Source: Candidatus Dormiibacterota bacterium
Lineage (GTDB): Bacteria; Acidobacteriota; Polarisedimenticolia; Gp22-AA2
NCBI GenBank assembly: GCA_035635555.1
Contig: DASQAT010000013.1
Coordinates: forward strand, 62,001-126,000
Reading direction: 5' to 3'
DNA: 64,000 nucleotides
Shown here one piece after another: positions 53,660 through 62,001 of this stretch. The position numbers and the translations under genes are program-made. The number at the start of each line of letters is the position of its first letter. The stretch's first letter is position 1. Below the pieces are notes generated by a model, which saw only the letters and a program-made list of their open reading frames with translations, was not told where the DNA came from and searched no databases.

Positions 53660-54928
53660 TCAGAACGGATGGGCGCCATGGGCGCCGATGGCGAATTGAA
53701 GCTGAAGGAGCACCTCGTTGGCCGTCTCTCCGTCGGCGTACTCGCGCCGGCGAAGCTCGCCCCGGAGCTGGGAGAACTCGCTGGGCCAGAAGGTGAGAAG
53801 GACGGCCTTGCCGCGGTCGGTCTGCGCGGCGTCGTCGGCGTGCCCGGCCGCCTCGATGCGCGCCCCGGTGAACCAGCGCTTCGCGAGCTGGTACTCGCCG
53901 GAGAGGAACCAGCCGTCGGCCGTCTGGTCGCCGAGCGGATCCTCGCGGCGGCTGCGGATGAACTCGCCCCGGAACGAGGCGGAGCGGTACGTCGCCGTGC
54001 GCAGCGGTTTCCAGCGCAGCGTGGCGTCCACGCCCTCGAGACGCGTCTTCGAGCCCGCTGCCAGGCCGTTCGGTCCCTGACCGTACGAGAGACCGACCTC
54101 CAGGTTCGTCGCTTCGCTCAGATCCCCGAAGACGCGGTAGTGGCCGTTGTAGGCCAGGTCCCCCCTCTGGGGCGCCGCGAACAGCTCACCCGAATCACCG
54201 CGCAGGACCTGGACCGTCGCCTCGGAGAAGACATCGCCCAGCGGCAGGAGAAACGCGCCGGAGACACCGGTGCCGATCCAACCCTCCTCGCCGCCGAGAA
54301 GATTCACGATGGGCAGGGGCTCGTCGGGCCAGGGAAGGACGTGGAGGTGCAGAGGGTTGATCTTCCCGAAGGCGGTTCGCATCCGCCCGACCTTCGCGAG
54401 CGCTCCCCCCGGGAGTGACGTGAACGTGACGAACCCCTCCTCCACACCGACCCCCTCTTCGCCGAAAGACAGGAAGAAGTCGGCGCGGGCGTACGGGTCC
54501 ACGACCGCCTGGAAGGAGACCTCGGACTCGCGCAGGCTCGAGCTCGGCAGGTTCTCGGTGCCGTTGCTCCCGCCGACCCCGAGGTAATTGCCGATCACGG
54601 AGACGCTCGGATTGAAGTAGTTGGACGTCTGGGATGACACGGCGGCGGGCGCGGGTGCAAGGATCGGCCCGGGTGGCGGTGCTGTCGGCTGCACGGGCGC
54701 GGGGCCCGCGCCCACCTGGTCCCGCAACGCCCGGATCTGGTTCTTCAAGTCTTCGATCTCCCGCCGCAGCGCCTCGATCTCCTCCTGCGTGGTGGAGGCC
54801 GGCATCACAGCCTGGGCAACCGGCGCCGCCGTGGGCTGCGCCCCCTGCTCCTCCGCCAAGACGGTGGCCGCCGGAAGGCCGACCGCCATAAGGACCGCCA
54901 CCGCTCTGCATGACACTCTTGGTCTCAT
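53660..54928 (-). CDS. Outer-membrane beta-barrel protein with periplasmic coiled coil
   Basis: A 422-residue protein. A signal peptide (AVAVLMAVGLPAATVLA), an Ala/Pro-rich stretch and a heptad-type coiled coil (EEIEALRREIEDLKNQIRAL) precede a barrel of amphipathic strands ending in Phe (GAHGAHPF). The coiled coil plus barrel resembles trimeric porins of the OprP/DcaP kind or metal-regulated outer-membrane proteins. GGAGGAATC precedes the ATG. It lies just upstream of the metal-binding protein (11-base gap), suggesting it brings the same metal or its chelate across the outer membrane. Confidence 0.82.
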   Translation of the reverse strand: MRPRVSCRAVAVLMAVGLPAATVLAEEQGAQPTAAPVAQAVMPASTTQEEIEALRREIEDLKNQIRALRDQVGAGPAPVQPTAPPPGPILAPAPAAVSSQTSNYFNPSVSVIGNYLGVGGSNGTENLPSSSLRESEVSFQAVVDPYARADFFLSFGEEGVGVEEGFVTFTSLPGGALAKVGRMRTAFGKINPLHLHVLPWPDEPLPIVNLLGGEEGWIGTGVSGAFLLPLGDVFSEATVQVLRGDSGELFAAPQRGDLAYNGHYRVFGDLSEATNLEVGLSYGQGPNGLAAGSKTRLEGVDATLRWKPLRTATYRSASFRGEFIRSRREDPLGDQTADGWFLSGEYQLAKRWFTGARIEAAGHADDAAQTDRGKAVLLTFWPSEFSQLRGELRRREYADGETANEVLLQLQFAIGAHGAHPF

Positions 54929-55032
54929 GATTCCTCCGCTGAAGCAAGGTCGCTCGATGTCCACGCGGTCGGCCCATCCGGTTCCGGGATGGGTGGCTCC
55001 AGCCCGGGACGGTATGCCGCACCGCGACGACT

Positions 55033-55320
55033 TCAGACGATTGGGGACCCCGGGGGGGCGCGGAGAGGGCTGAGGTAGCGCGCGGACTTGCAGAGCGGCG
55101 AATCGGGTGGGAGTACGGCGATCAGGGTCGGTGCTTCCGCCGGGCGGCCGATACTGCCGGAAACCTGGGCCACCCCGGGGGAGGTGAGCGCCTTGCAGGT
55201 GGCGCAGTCGCGCTGCGTCGCGTGATGCGGCGCCGCGACATGGAGCATGGAGAGGGCCAGGAGCGCCAGGAGGATCGCGGCGCACCACCGGGTCAAGCCC
55301 GCCCGAAACGAAGGCTGCAT
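55033..55320 (-). CDS. Small exported CxxC protein (DUF2946-like)
   Basis: A 95-residue protein: one N-terminal hydrophobic helix (CAAILLALLALSMLHVA), then HHATQRDCATCKAL, a His-containing CxxC motif suited to metal binding, and a Pro-rich end. Similar small membrane or periplasmic proteins (DUF2946) accompany metal-uptake operons; membership is a guess from pattern. AAGGA precedes the ATG by seven bases. First gene behind the palindromic promoter. Confidence 0.6.
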   Translation of the reverse strand: MQPSFRAGLTRWCAAILLALLALSMLHVAAPHHATQRDCATCKALTSPGVAQVSGSIGRPAEAPTLIAVLPPDSPLCKSARYLSPLRAPPGSPIV

Positions 55321-55348
55321 CTCCAGGTCCTTATTCAGAGGGGGAAGA

Positions 55349-55363
55349 ATCGTACTGTACGAT
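55349..55363 (-). promoter_or_regulatory. Palindromic operator overlapping the -10 of the metal-uptake operon
   Basis: ATCGTAC-T-GTACGAT is a perfect 7+1+7 inverted repeat that covers the -10 hexamer, an ideal place for a repressor. The sequence does not match Fur, Zur or MntR boxes that I know, so the regulator is unknown. Confidence 0.7.
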
Positions 55364-55377
55364 CCGGTGATTGTCAA
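55349..55377 (-). promoter_or_regulatory. Sigma-70 promoter of the metal-uptake operon
   Basis: Reading leftward: perfect TTGACA (55377-55372), 17-base spacer, TACGAT (55354-55349). It drives the CxxC gene and probably the barrel, binding-protein and permease genes. The -35 lies over the stop codon of the neighbouring ATPase gene. Confidence 0.8.
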
Positions 55378-56168
55378 AGAGGGGCGATCGGGATGACGAA
55401 GGGTGCCCCCGTCACCGGGTCGCGCTCGATTCGCGCCTCCGTCTCGTAGACCTCGCGGAGGAGGCGCGGGGTCAGGACTGTCTCCGGCGGTCCGTCGGCC
55501 GCCAGGTGCCCGTCGTCCAGGACCATGAGGCGCGAGCCATAGCGCGCCGCCAGGTTCAGGTCGTGGCTCGTGGTGACGACCGTGAGGCCCTTGTCCCGGT
55601 TCAGCCGCGCCAGGATCTCGTAGATCTGCAGACGGTGCCTCAGGTCGAGGAATGCGGTCGGCTCGTCCATCAGCACGACGCGCGGCTGCTGGGCCAGGGC
55701 GCGGGCGATGAGGGCGCGCTGTCTTTCGCCGCTCGACAGCTCCTGCAGCCGCTTCTCCTCCCGGCCGGCCAGATCCATCTCGTGCAGTGCGGCTCGTGCC
55801 GCCGCGAAGTCCTCGGGCCGCTCAAGACTGAAGGGACCGAGGTGCGGCGCGCGACCCATGAGAGCGATCTCCAGCACCGTGAAGTCGAACAGCATCCGGC
55901 TCTCCTGGAACACCACCGCCATCTGTCGCGCCCGCTCGCGGGGGGGGATCGATCGCACGGGACGCCCGTCCAGGCTCACCTCCCCCGCCTGCGGCGCGAC
56001 GACACCGCTCAGGAGCATCAGGAGCGTGGTTTTTCCGGAGCCGTTCGGTCCGATGATCCCGGCGAATTCCCCCCGGGACACGGAAAGGGACAATCCTCGG
56101 AACAGGGGCGCCGGCGCGCTCGCGTGCGTGAAAACGAGCCCGTGCGCGGCCAGGATCGCGTCACTCAA
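55374..56168 (-). CDS. ABC transporter ATP-binding protein, FecE/BtuD type
   Basis: A 264-residue ATPase. Walker A is IIGPNGSGKTTLLMLLSG, the Q-loop region VVFQESRMLFDFTV, the signature LSSGERQRALIARAL, Walker B VVLMDEPTAFLDL, and the H-loop TTSHDLNLAA. The sequence type belongs to importers of siderophores, haem or cobalamin. Its start overlaps the permease stop by eight bases, so it partners that permease rather than the ZnuB-like one. Confidence 0.93.
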   Translation of the reverse strand: MSDAILAAHGLVFTHASAPAPLFRGLSLSVSRGEFAGIIGPNGSGKTTLLMLLSGVVAPQAGEVSLDGRPVRSIPPRERARQMAVVFQESRMLFDFTVLEIALMGRAPHLGPFSLERPEDFAAARAALHEMDLAGREEKRLQELSSGERQRALIARALAQQPRVVLMDEPTAFLDLRHRLQIYEILARLNRDKGLTVVTTSHDLNLAARYGSRLMVLDDGHLAADGPPETVLTPRLLREVYETEARIERDPVTGAPFVIPIAPL

Positions 56169-57177
56169 AGTACCCTCCTCCCGCCCGCCGGCGGTACAGC
56201 CAGAGGAAGAACGGTCCGCCGCACAGGGCCGTGACCACGCCGACCGGGATCTCGGTCGGCGCCATCACGGTGCGCGCCACGGTGTCGGCCACGATGAGGA
56301 AGATGGCGCCGGTGACCGCCGAGGCGGGTACGAGGAGCCTGTGGTCCGGGCCGAACAGGAGGCGGGCCGCGTGCGGCACGATCAGACCGACGAAGCCGAT
56401 CGGCCCGGCCACCGACACGACGGCGGCGGTGACGAGGGAGGCCAGCACGACGGTGACGATGCGCGTCCTCTCGACCGTGACCCCGAGCGATCGCGCCGCC
56501 TCCTCTCCCGCGGAGAGCAGGTTCAGGTCCCTGCCGTACAGGGCCAGGCCGACGATTCCCGCGACCAGGACGACGGACAGCCACAGGAGGAGCCCGTACT
56601 CCTCGATCGGGATCGTCCCGATCATCCAGAGCCGCACGCCGTGCAGCCGCGAGAACTCGACGACCGTCTCGATCAGAAGGATCAGCGCCAGGTAGACGGT
56701 ATTCATGATGACGCCGATGAGCAGCATCGGGTAGGAGACGATCCGGCCGCGGGCGCTCGACAGGAGAAACAGGATCGCCACGGTGGCGATCGCCCCGAGG
56801 AAGGCGGCCGTCTCGCGCACCGGCAGGACGGGCGCCAGGGCGGGCAGGCCGAGGGCGGTCGCCGCGAAGGCCCCGAGAGCGGCACCGCCCGAGACCCCGA
56901 GGATGTAGGGGTCCGCGAGGGGGTTGCGCAGGACCGCCTGGAAGACCGCGCCGGCCGCGCCGAGCGCCGCCCCGGCGAGAGCCGCCATCAGGATGCGCGG
57001 CAGACGGACGCGCAGGATCATCGCGCGCGCGGTCTCCTGGTCCGCCTCGTGCCGCAGGAGATCGAGGAGGGTGTACCGGCTGCTTCCGAGACTGGAGCAG
57101 ACCGCCGCCGACAGGGCGAAGGCCAAGAGGAGCAGGACGATCGACAACGACAGGCGCCTCGACGTGAGGGGCGCCAT
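56161..57177 (-). CDS. FecCD-family ABC permease (iron-siderophore/haem/cobalamin)
   Basis: A 338-residue protein of about ten helices with the FecCD marks: LRVRLPRILMAALAGAALGA, GAVFQAVLRNPLADPYILGVSGGAALGAF, GVTVERTRIV, GPIGFVGLIVPHAARLLFGPDHR and the C-terminal EIPVGVVTALCGGPFFLWL. ATG 57177 overlaps the stop of the upstream site-2 protease by one base (TGATG). No periplasmic binding protein is encoded nearby, so the ligand cannot be inferred. Confidence 0.92.
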   Translation of the reverse strand: MAPLTSRRLSLSIVLLLLAFALSAAVCSSLGSSRYTLLDLLRHEADQETARAMILRVRLPRILMAALAGAALGAAGAVFQAVLRNPLADPYILGVSGGAALGAFAATALGLPALAPVLPVRETAAFLGAIATVAILFLLSSARGRIVSYPMLLIGVIMNTVYLALILLIETVVEFSRLHGVRLWMIGTIPIEEYGLLLWLSVVLVAGIVGLALYGRDLNLLSAGEEAARSLGVTVERTRIVTVVLASLVTAAVVSVAGPIGFVGLIVPHAARLLFGPDHRLLVPASAVTGAIFLIVADTVARTVMAPTEIPVGVVTALCGGPFFLWLYRRRAGGGYFE

Positions 57178-58295
57178 CAGGAGCCGAGATCGGAGCGGAT
57201 TTTCAGGAGCCGCATCACGTCCCGGCGGCTCAGGATCCCGACGATGCGACCGTCGGCGACGACCGGCAGGCGGCCCACGTCGTCGCGCACCATCGCCTCG
57301 AGGGCCGCGGTGCATTGGTCGTCGGGTCCGAGCGGGCGCAGGCGCGCCGCCGGGGTCATGATCTGCCGGACCGGCGTGCGCACCCACTCGTCCCGCGGGA
57401 CGCTCTTGAGCTGGTCCAGGGACACCATCCCCGCGAACTGTTCCCCCGTGACGACCGGAAAACTGCCGCGGGGGTGACGGAAGAAGTAGTCGCGCGCCAG
57501 CTCGTCCAGGCTGGCGTGCTCGGGGACCGCGATCACCGGCTGCGTCATGATCTGCCGGACGCGGCAGCCGGAGAGCGTGTCCCGCATGAGGAGGGACTCG
57601 TACGAGGCCGAGGCCGCCTGGTTGAGGAAGATCCCGATGACCATGAACCAGAGCCCTCCGAGATTTCCGCCCTTGACCAGCTCGATCAGTCCCAGGCCCA
57701 TGAGCCCGAATCCGACCACCGACCCGGCGCGCCCCGCCTTGCGGGTCGCCGAGAGCAGGTTGCCGCTGCGCGCCCACAGCCAGGCGCGCAGGAGGCGGCC
57801 GCCGTCGAGCGGGAAGCCGGGAAGGAGGTTGAACAGCCCGAGAACGAGGTTCAGCGCCGACAGATACACCACCAGCTGCCGACCGCCCGGGACGATCGAC
57901 GGGAGCCCCGACAGCAGAATCGCGTAGAAGACGAAGGCCAGCGCGAAACTGGTCAGGGGCCCGGCGGCGGCGATGCGCACCTCCGACCTCGGGTCGGGCG
58001 GCTCCGACGCCATCTCCGACACGCCGCCGAACAGGAAGAGTCGTATGCGCGGAACGGAGACCCCGGCGCGCTGGGCGACGAGGGCGTGCGACAGCTCGTG
58101 GACCAGCACCGAGCCGAACAGGAGAAGAGCGGCGGCGACGCCGAGGACCCAGGCGGCACGCCCCTCGATGGGCGGCCGGGCCTGGGGAAAGTAGCCGGTG
58201 GCCAGGCTCCAGACGAGCAGAAAGAAGATGATGAGCCAGCTCGGATCGATCATGATCCTGATGCCGGCGATTCTCATCACGTTGAAGCCGCGCAT
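57177..58295 (-). CDS. Site-2-type intramembrane metalloprotease (M50) with two CBS domains
   Basis: A 372-residue membrane protease. The zinc motif HELSH (VLVHELSHALVAQRAG) and the second motif NLLPGFPLDGGRLLRAW lie within about six TM helices; two CBS domains follow (VRQIMTQPVIAVPEHASLDE, VRQIMTPAARLRPLG). CBS pairs usually bind adenine nucleotides and may set protease activity. Family relatives cleave membrane-bound regulators such as anti-sigma factors. It is translation-coupled to the FecCD permease and so is the first gene of that operon. Confidence 0.93.
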   Translation of the reverse strand: MRGFNVMRIAGIRIMIDPSWLIIFFLLVWSLATGYFPQARPPIEGRAAWVLGVAAALLLFGSVLVHELSHALVAQRAGVSVPRIRLFLFGGVSEMASEPPDPRSEVRIAAAGPLTSFALAFVFYAILLSGLPSIVPGGRQLVVYLSALNLVLGLFNLLPGFPLDGGRLLRAWLWARSGNLLSATRKAGRAGSVVGFGLMGLGLIELVKGGNLGGLWFMVIGIFLNQAASASYESLLMRDTLSGCRVRQIMTQPVIAVPEHASLDELARDYFFRHPRGSFPVVTGEQFAGMVSLDQLKSVPRDEWVRTPVRQIMTPAARLRPLGPDDQCTAALEAMVRDDVGRLPVVADGRIVGILSRRDVMRLLKIRSDLGS

Positions 58296-58319
58296 GGGGC
58301 CAGTCTAACCCAACGGAAG

Positions 58320-59336
58320 TCAGGAGAGGGCGTAGCGCTCTAGCAGAGGGTGGAACAGGTGATAACGACGGCTCCCGGCGAGATTGCGCCGGATCGATGC
58401 GACGGTGCGCGGGACGTAGTCGAGGTATTCGCACCGGCCCCGGGCGGCGGCCATGTAGCCGAAGGTGCCGAGGTCCTTGATGTTGCGCTGCAGGGCCATG
58501 AGGTCGAAATCGCGGCGGAATTCGTCGTCCGGAATGTCGAGAGAGCGGCCGAGATGGTCGATCATCCCGTCCACCAGGGTCTCTTCGAGATCGAGCGATG
58601 AGTCGCGCAACAGGGAGGCGGAATCGTAGGTGTAGGGTCCCATGCGGGCGTCCTGGAAATCGATGACGTGCAGCCGACCGCGATGGACCATGAGATTGCG
58701 CGACTGGAAGTCCCTGTGGCAGTACACGCGCGGCAGCCGGTCGCACGCCGAGGCCAGATCGGCGTAGAAGGCTCGCAACACCCTCTCGTCATCCGGTCCC
58801 GGGGTCATCTTTCTCTGGCCGATGATGTAGTGGCGGTGGAAGTGATCGAGCTCGAACAGGAAGCGGTCGCAGTCGAGTGCGCATGTCGCGGCGAAATCGT
58901 CCGGTCGGAGCGCGGCCTGCCCCTTTCTGTGGAGGAGGACGATGAGGTCGCAGGCCTCACGGTAGAGCCGTTCGGCCTCCCCGGAACGCCCCCGACGCCG
59001 CCCCGGATCGAGAAGATGCTTCTGCAGGGTGACGTCCCCGAGGTCCTCGGTCAGCACGAGCCCCAGGGACGGGTCGGATCCGAGTATGCGAGGAACGGGT
59101 GCTCCAATCGACGCGAGCACCCTGTGATTGCTGAACAGGGGTCCGGCCGGGTTCAAGGGCTCGGGATGGACGATCAGGACGGCGGTCTTCTTCCCGGACG
59201 AAACGCGAAAAAACCGCCTGGTGGAGGCGTCTCCGACGATCTCCGCCACCCTGAGCGGGGAGCCGAGGGACTTCTTGAGGAAGGCCAGGGCGGCAGGGGC
59301 GATCAGGGCAGGAGCCTGGCCTGTCGCACCCTTCAC
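58320..59336 (-). CDS. Aminoglycoside-phosphotransferase-fold sugar kinase (AmgK-like)
   Basis: A 338-residue APH-family kinase. N-terminal lobe AEIVGDASTRRFFRVSSG and LVLTEDLGDVTLQKHL, the Brenner motif VYCHRDFQSRNLMVH, and the metal site LHVIDFQDARMGPYTYD are intact. The pairing with a sugar nucleotidyltransferase upstream matches AmgK-MurU, the kinase/uridylyltransferase pair of cell-wall recycling. The GTG start overlaps the nucleotidyltransferase stop (GTGA), so both act on the same metabolite. Substrate (MurNAc, GlcNAc or another sugar) is not proven. Confidence 0.85.
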   Translation of the reverse strand: MKGATGQAPALIAPAALAFLKKSLGSPLRVAEIVGDASTRRFFRVSSGKKTAVLIVHPEPLNPAGPLFSNHRVLASIGAPVPRILGSDPSLGLVLTEDLGDVTLQKHLLDPGRRRGRSGEAERLYREACDLIVLLHRKGQAALRPDDFAATCALDCDRFLFELDHFHRHYIIGQRKMTPGPDDERVLRAFYADLASACDRLPRVYCHRDFQSRNLMVHRGRLHVIDFQDARMGPYTYDSASLLRDSSLDLEETLVDGMIDHLGRSLDIPDDEFRRDFDLMALQRNIKDLGTFGYMAAARGRCEYLDYVPRTVASIRRNLAGSRRYHLFHPLLERYALS

Positions 59337-60427
59337 AAGTTGATCATCCAGCAGCCGCCCAGCCGCTCCATTCTCTGCTTCTTTCCCTGGTATCCCTCGG
59401 CCCGCAGGAAGATCTTGTTGGTCAGGCTGACGCCGGCGGGCACGAAGACCCCGGAGGTGACGATGCACTCCGACAGCCGGGATCCATCTCCGACCCGGGC
59501 CCCGTCCCAGACCAGGGTCGAGCGTACGGAGCACCCCTTGCCGATCGTCGCCTGCCGGCCGATGATGACTCCCCCCAGGAGGGAGCTCTCCGGGCCGATG
59601 CTCGCTCCGCGGGCGAGGAAAGCCGGCGGCTCGATGGCCACCTCCTTCGGGAGGGGGACCCGGTCCAGGTAGACCCCCTCCGAGACCTGGATCGCCGCGA
59701 GACCGGGGTCCTTGATGCCACTCAGGAGAGCGAGCGATCCCTCGAGATAGAGACGCGGGTTCCCCAGCTCCTTCCAGAAACCGGTGTGGACGAAACCCTT
59801 GATGACCCTCCCGGCGGTGATCAGCCGGGGATAGATATCGCTGTTGATCTCGGATTTCCCGGACGGGATCGCGGCGAAGATGTCCGGTTCAAGAACATGG
59901 ATGCCTGCGAAGAAATACCTGCCGGTGCCCGGATCCGATGAGCCGGATGGATTCCCGGCGATTCGAACGATCCGGTCGCGCTCGTCCATCTCGACCGTGC
60001 TGTAGCCGGACTTCGGGTCCTGCGGTATGAGCACCATGGTCGCCAGCGCAGCCGACTCGCGGTGCTTCTTCAGGGCCGCGGAGAGGTCACAGTCGCCGAT
60101 GCTGTCGCTGTTGATCATGAAGAAGGGGGCCGACTCCTTGAGGAAGGTCTCGGCCTTCTTCAGGCCGCCCGCCGTGCCGAGGATGACGGGCTCGTCGGAG
60201 TAATGGACCTTGACTCCATACTTCTTCCCGTCGCCGACCAGCCCCCTGATCGACTCGGGATGGTAGTGGAGGTTGATCATGGCTTCCTCGACACCGTGAC
60301 GCGCCAGGTGCTCGAGGACATGGGCGATCATCGGACGATTGATCAATGGAAGGGAGGGCTTGGCACGTTCTTCGGTCAGGGGCCACATGCGCTCCCCCAT
60401 GCCCGCTGCCAGTATCATCGCCTTCAT
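59333..60427 (-). CDS. Sugar-1-phosphate nucleotidyltransferase with left-handed beta-helix tail
   Basis: A 364-residue protein. The N-terminal GT-A-like domain begins MKAMILAAGMGERMWPLTEE with KPSLPLINRPMI and the metal site MINSDSIGDCD. From about residue 250 hexapeptide-type turns appear (SIGPESSLLGGVIIGRQATI, GKGCSVRSTLVWDGARVGDG). It activates a sugar phosphate to an NDP-sugar. It is longer than MurU (about 225 residues), because MurU lacks the beta-helix. Coupled to the kinase that follows. Confidence 0.88.
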   Translation of the reverse strand: MKAMILAAGMGERMWPLTEERAKPSLPLINRPMIAHVLEHLARHGVEEAMINLHYHPESIRGLVGDGKKYGVKVHYSDEPVILGTAGGLKKAETFLKESAPFFMINSDSIGDCDLSAALKKHRESAALATMVLIPQDPKSGYSTVEMDERDRIVRIAGNPSGSSDPGTGRYFFAGIHVLEPDIFAAIPSGKSEINSDIYPRLITAGRVIKGFVHTGFWKELGNPRLYLEGSLALLSGIKDPGLAAIQVSEGVYLDRVPLPKEVAIEPPAFLARGASIGPESSLLGGVIIGRQATIGKGCSVRSTLVWDGARVGDGSRLSECIVTSGVFVPAGVSLTNKIFLRAEGYQGKKQRMERLGGCWMINL

Positions 60428-60533
60428 GATGTTATTTCACCATAAGTCGGCGGCTCGACATTTTCTGAAAGCCGCGCGGGGCGGGCCTGTGGAAAATCAG
60501 GGTATGGAAAATTGACCTGATCAGAGTGGGGGT

Positions 60534-60556
60534 TTTCTTGAGATAAAGACAAGAAA
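60534..60556. repeat. AT-rich inverted repeat in an intergenic gap
   Basis: TTTCTTG (60534-60540) and CAAGAAA (60550-60556) form a perfect 7-bp inverted repeat. A second one, GATCAA/TTGATC with a four-base gap, lies at 60584-60599. They occupy the 179-base gap between the CYTH and nucleotidyltransferase genes. No T-run makes either a clear terminator. Confidence 0.45.
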
Positions 60557-60606
60557 TCACCGCGAATAATGGCCACGGATCGTGATCAAATCATTGATCG
60601 CCCTGA

Positions 60607-61164
60607 TCAAGATGCCTCGAACACCATGTCCTTCAGCGGCAGACCGCGCGACTTCAGATATTCCTGGTACAGGGCCAGGTAACTCTTCACGATGTAATCC
60701 GTTGCTTTATACCCAAGCCTAACGGCGACCTCGTCGATCAGGGGTTTTGCCCCCTCGAGCTCCAGGAAAACCCCGATAGGAGTCTCATCGATCGTGATGA
60801 TGAGACCCGAGTACTGGTAGACGGCGCGATATTTCTGATAGCGGAACAACGGCCGCATGCCGAGGCGGGAAAGGATCATCGCCACCGTCTCACCCGACGA
60901 GATGACGACCTCCATCTCATCGCGCACCTTGGCCCCTCCTTCGACACGCGGGGCCTCCTTGTAGGTGAGGGTCGATTCGCGTTTCAGGATGCGCACGCGC
61001 AGCATCGACTGGTTCATCTTGAGAGAGAAGTTGGGAAAGTCGTAGAGCTGGTTGTCCTCGAGCTCGCGCGGGTGGACCTCCTTCGCCCCGATCTGCTTCA
61101 GGAGAGCCGGGACCTTCGCCGGATCCTCGACCCGCAGCTTGATCTCGACCTCGGTCTTCTTCAT
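60607..61164 (-). CDS. CYTH-domain protein (class IV adenylate cyclase / thiamine-triphosphatase type)
   Basis: A 185-residue CYTH protein. The N-terminal EVEIKLR is the ExExK signature. LRVRILKRESTLTYKEAPR supplies basic residues for the triphosphate, and an acidic LELEGAK (ExE) is present near residue 145. The fold forms a tunnel that binds triphosphates and metal. CyaB-like cyclase and triphosphatase activities cannot be told apart by eye. GGAGG stands ten bases before the ATG. Divergent from the next gene. Confidence 0.88.
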   Translation of the reverse strand: MKKTEVEIKLRVEDPAKVPALLKQIGAKEVHPRELEDNQLYDFPNFSLKMNQSMLRVRILKRESTLTYKEAPRVEGGAKVRDEMEVVISSGETVAMILSRLGMRPLFRYQKYRAVYQYSGLIITIDETPIGVFLELEGAKPLIDEVAVRLGYKATDYIVKSYLALYQEYLKSRGLPLKDMVFEAS

Positions 61165-61212
61165 CGATGACCGTCCTCCTCGCCGCCCGTGTACCTTATC
61201 ATAGGCATCCGT

Positions 61213-61482
61213 ATGGGAAAGACCACCAAGGCGACCCTGGTGTTCCTGGTCCTGTTCATCGGGATCGTGGTCTACCTCAGCACGCGCGTCGCCCACCACG
61301 AATGCCGGGTCTGCGTCACCTTCAACGGCCAGACCCTCTGCCGCACAGCCGCCTCGGGTACGGACAAGGCGGCGATCGAGAGCGCCGTGACCAGCGCCTG
61401 CAGCGGCCTGGCCTCGGGGATGACCGAGTCGATCAAGTGCGAGAACACCCGGCCCGACAGCGTCGAGTGCGCGGAGCGCTGA
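61213..61482 (+). CDS. Small membrane-anchored protein with two Cys pairs
   Basis: An 89-residue protein. One N-terminal TM helix (TLVFLVLFIGIVVYLSTRVA) is followed by a short exported domain with HHECRVCVTFNGQTLCRTAA and later Cys residues, likely disulfide-bonded. No family was recognised. ATG 61213 is preferred because it gives a compact n-region (MGKTTKA); a GTG at 61189 would add eight residues. Confidence 0.65.
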   Translation: MGKTTKATLVFLVLFIGIVVYLSTRVAHHECRVCVTFNGQTLCRTAASGTDKAAIESAVTSACSGLASGMTESIKCENTRPDSVECAER

Positions 61483-61527
61483 GGGAGACGGAAAACGACC
61501 CAGGAGCGTAATCTCCCTTCTCAATCC

Positions 61528-62001
61528 TTGTCGTTAGGTTCGCGAAGAACAGTGTGCATCTATGCTGCAGCTGTTCTGATGTGGGCGCTCACTGCTGCTC
61601 GATGTGTCGACGTCAAATTAGAGACTGGGACGATGGTCGGGGCGAAGGCCTCCGCGGAGGAAGCGGTTAGGTTGTACCACCAGAGATTCAACGAGGAGAG
61701 ATTTTCGGACATATTCGATAGTTCGGATGCTGCGTTTCGTACCGCCGCTTCCAGAGCCGATACGATCAATCGAATGAAAGAAGACCGGGTCCGCCTCGGA
61801 AGAATCGTGGAGACGGAAGTCGTTGGGGCGTCCTGCATACCCTTCCAGATTAGGTTGGTGATACATTCGAAGTATGAGAGATCCAATTTCACGGAGTTCT
61901 TCCTGTTTCGAATCAGGGGAGCGCGGGCGGACCTTCTGCGCTATGAACGGACCGAGGGTCTGATAATTCCAAGCTCGGATTCTTTACAAAAGTGTCCGTA
62001 A
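61528..62001 (+). CDS. Exported protein resembling DUF4019/DUF3887, of atypical composition
   Basis: A 157-residue protein with a signal-like N-terminus (SRRTVCIYAAAVLMWALTAARC) and a domain with SAEEAVRLYHQRFNEERFSD followed by IFDSSDAAFRTA, the pattern of small exported DUF4019-type proteins. The start is uncertain (TTG 61528, GTG 61552 or ATG 61579; no clear Shine-Dalgarno). GC content and codon use are visibly lower than in the preceding 60 kb, which marks the change to accessory DNA. Confidence 0.6.
   Translation: MSLGSRRTVCIYAAAVLMWALTAARCVDVKLETGTMVGAKASAEEAVRLYHQRFNEERFSDIFDSSDAAFRTAASRADTINRMKEDRVRLGRIVETEVVGASCIPFQIRLVIHSKYERSNFTEFFLFRIRGARADLLRYERTEGLIIPSSDSLQKCP

Noticed and set aside
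60584-60599. GATC-rich inverted repeats as a replication or DnaA-related site
   Set aside because: No DnaA boxes and no dnaA or gidA gene nearby; treated only as a minor intergenic repeat.
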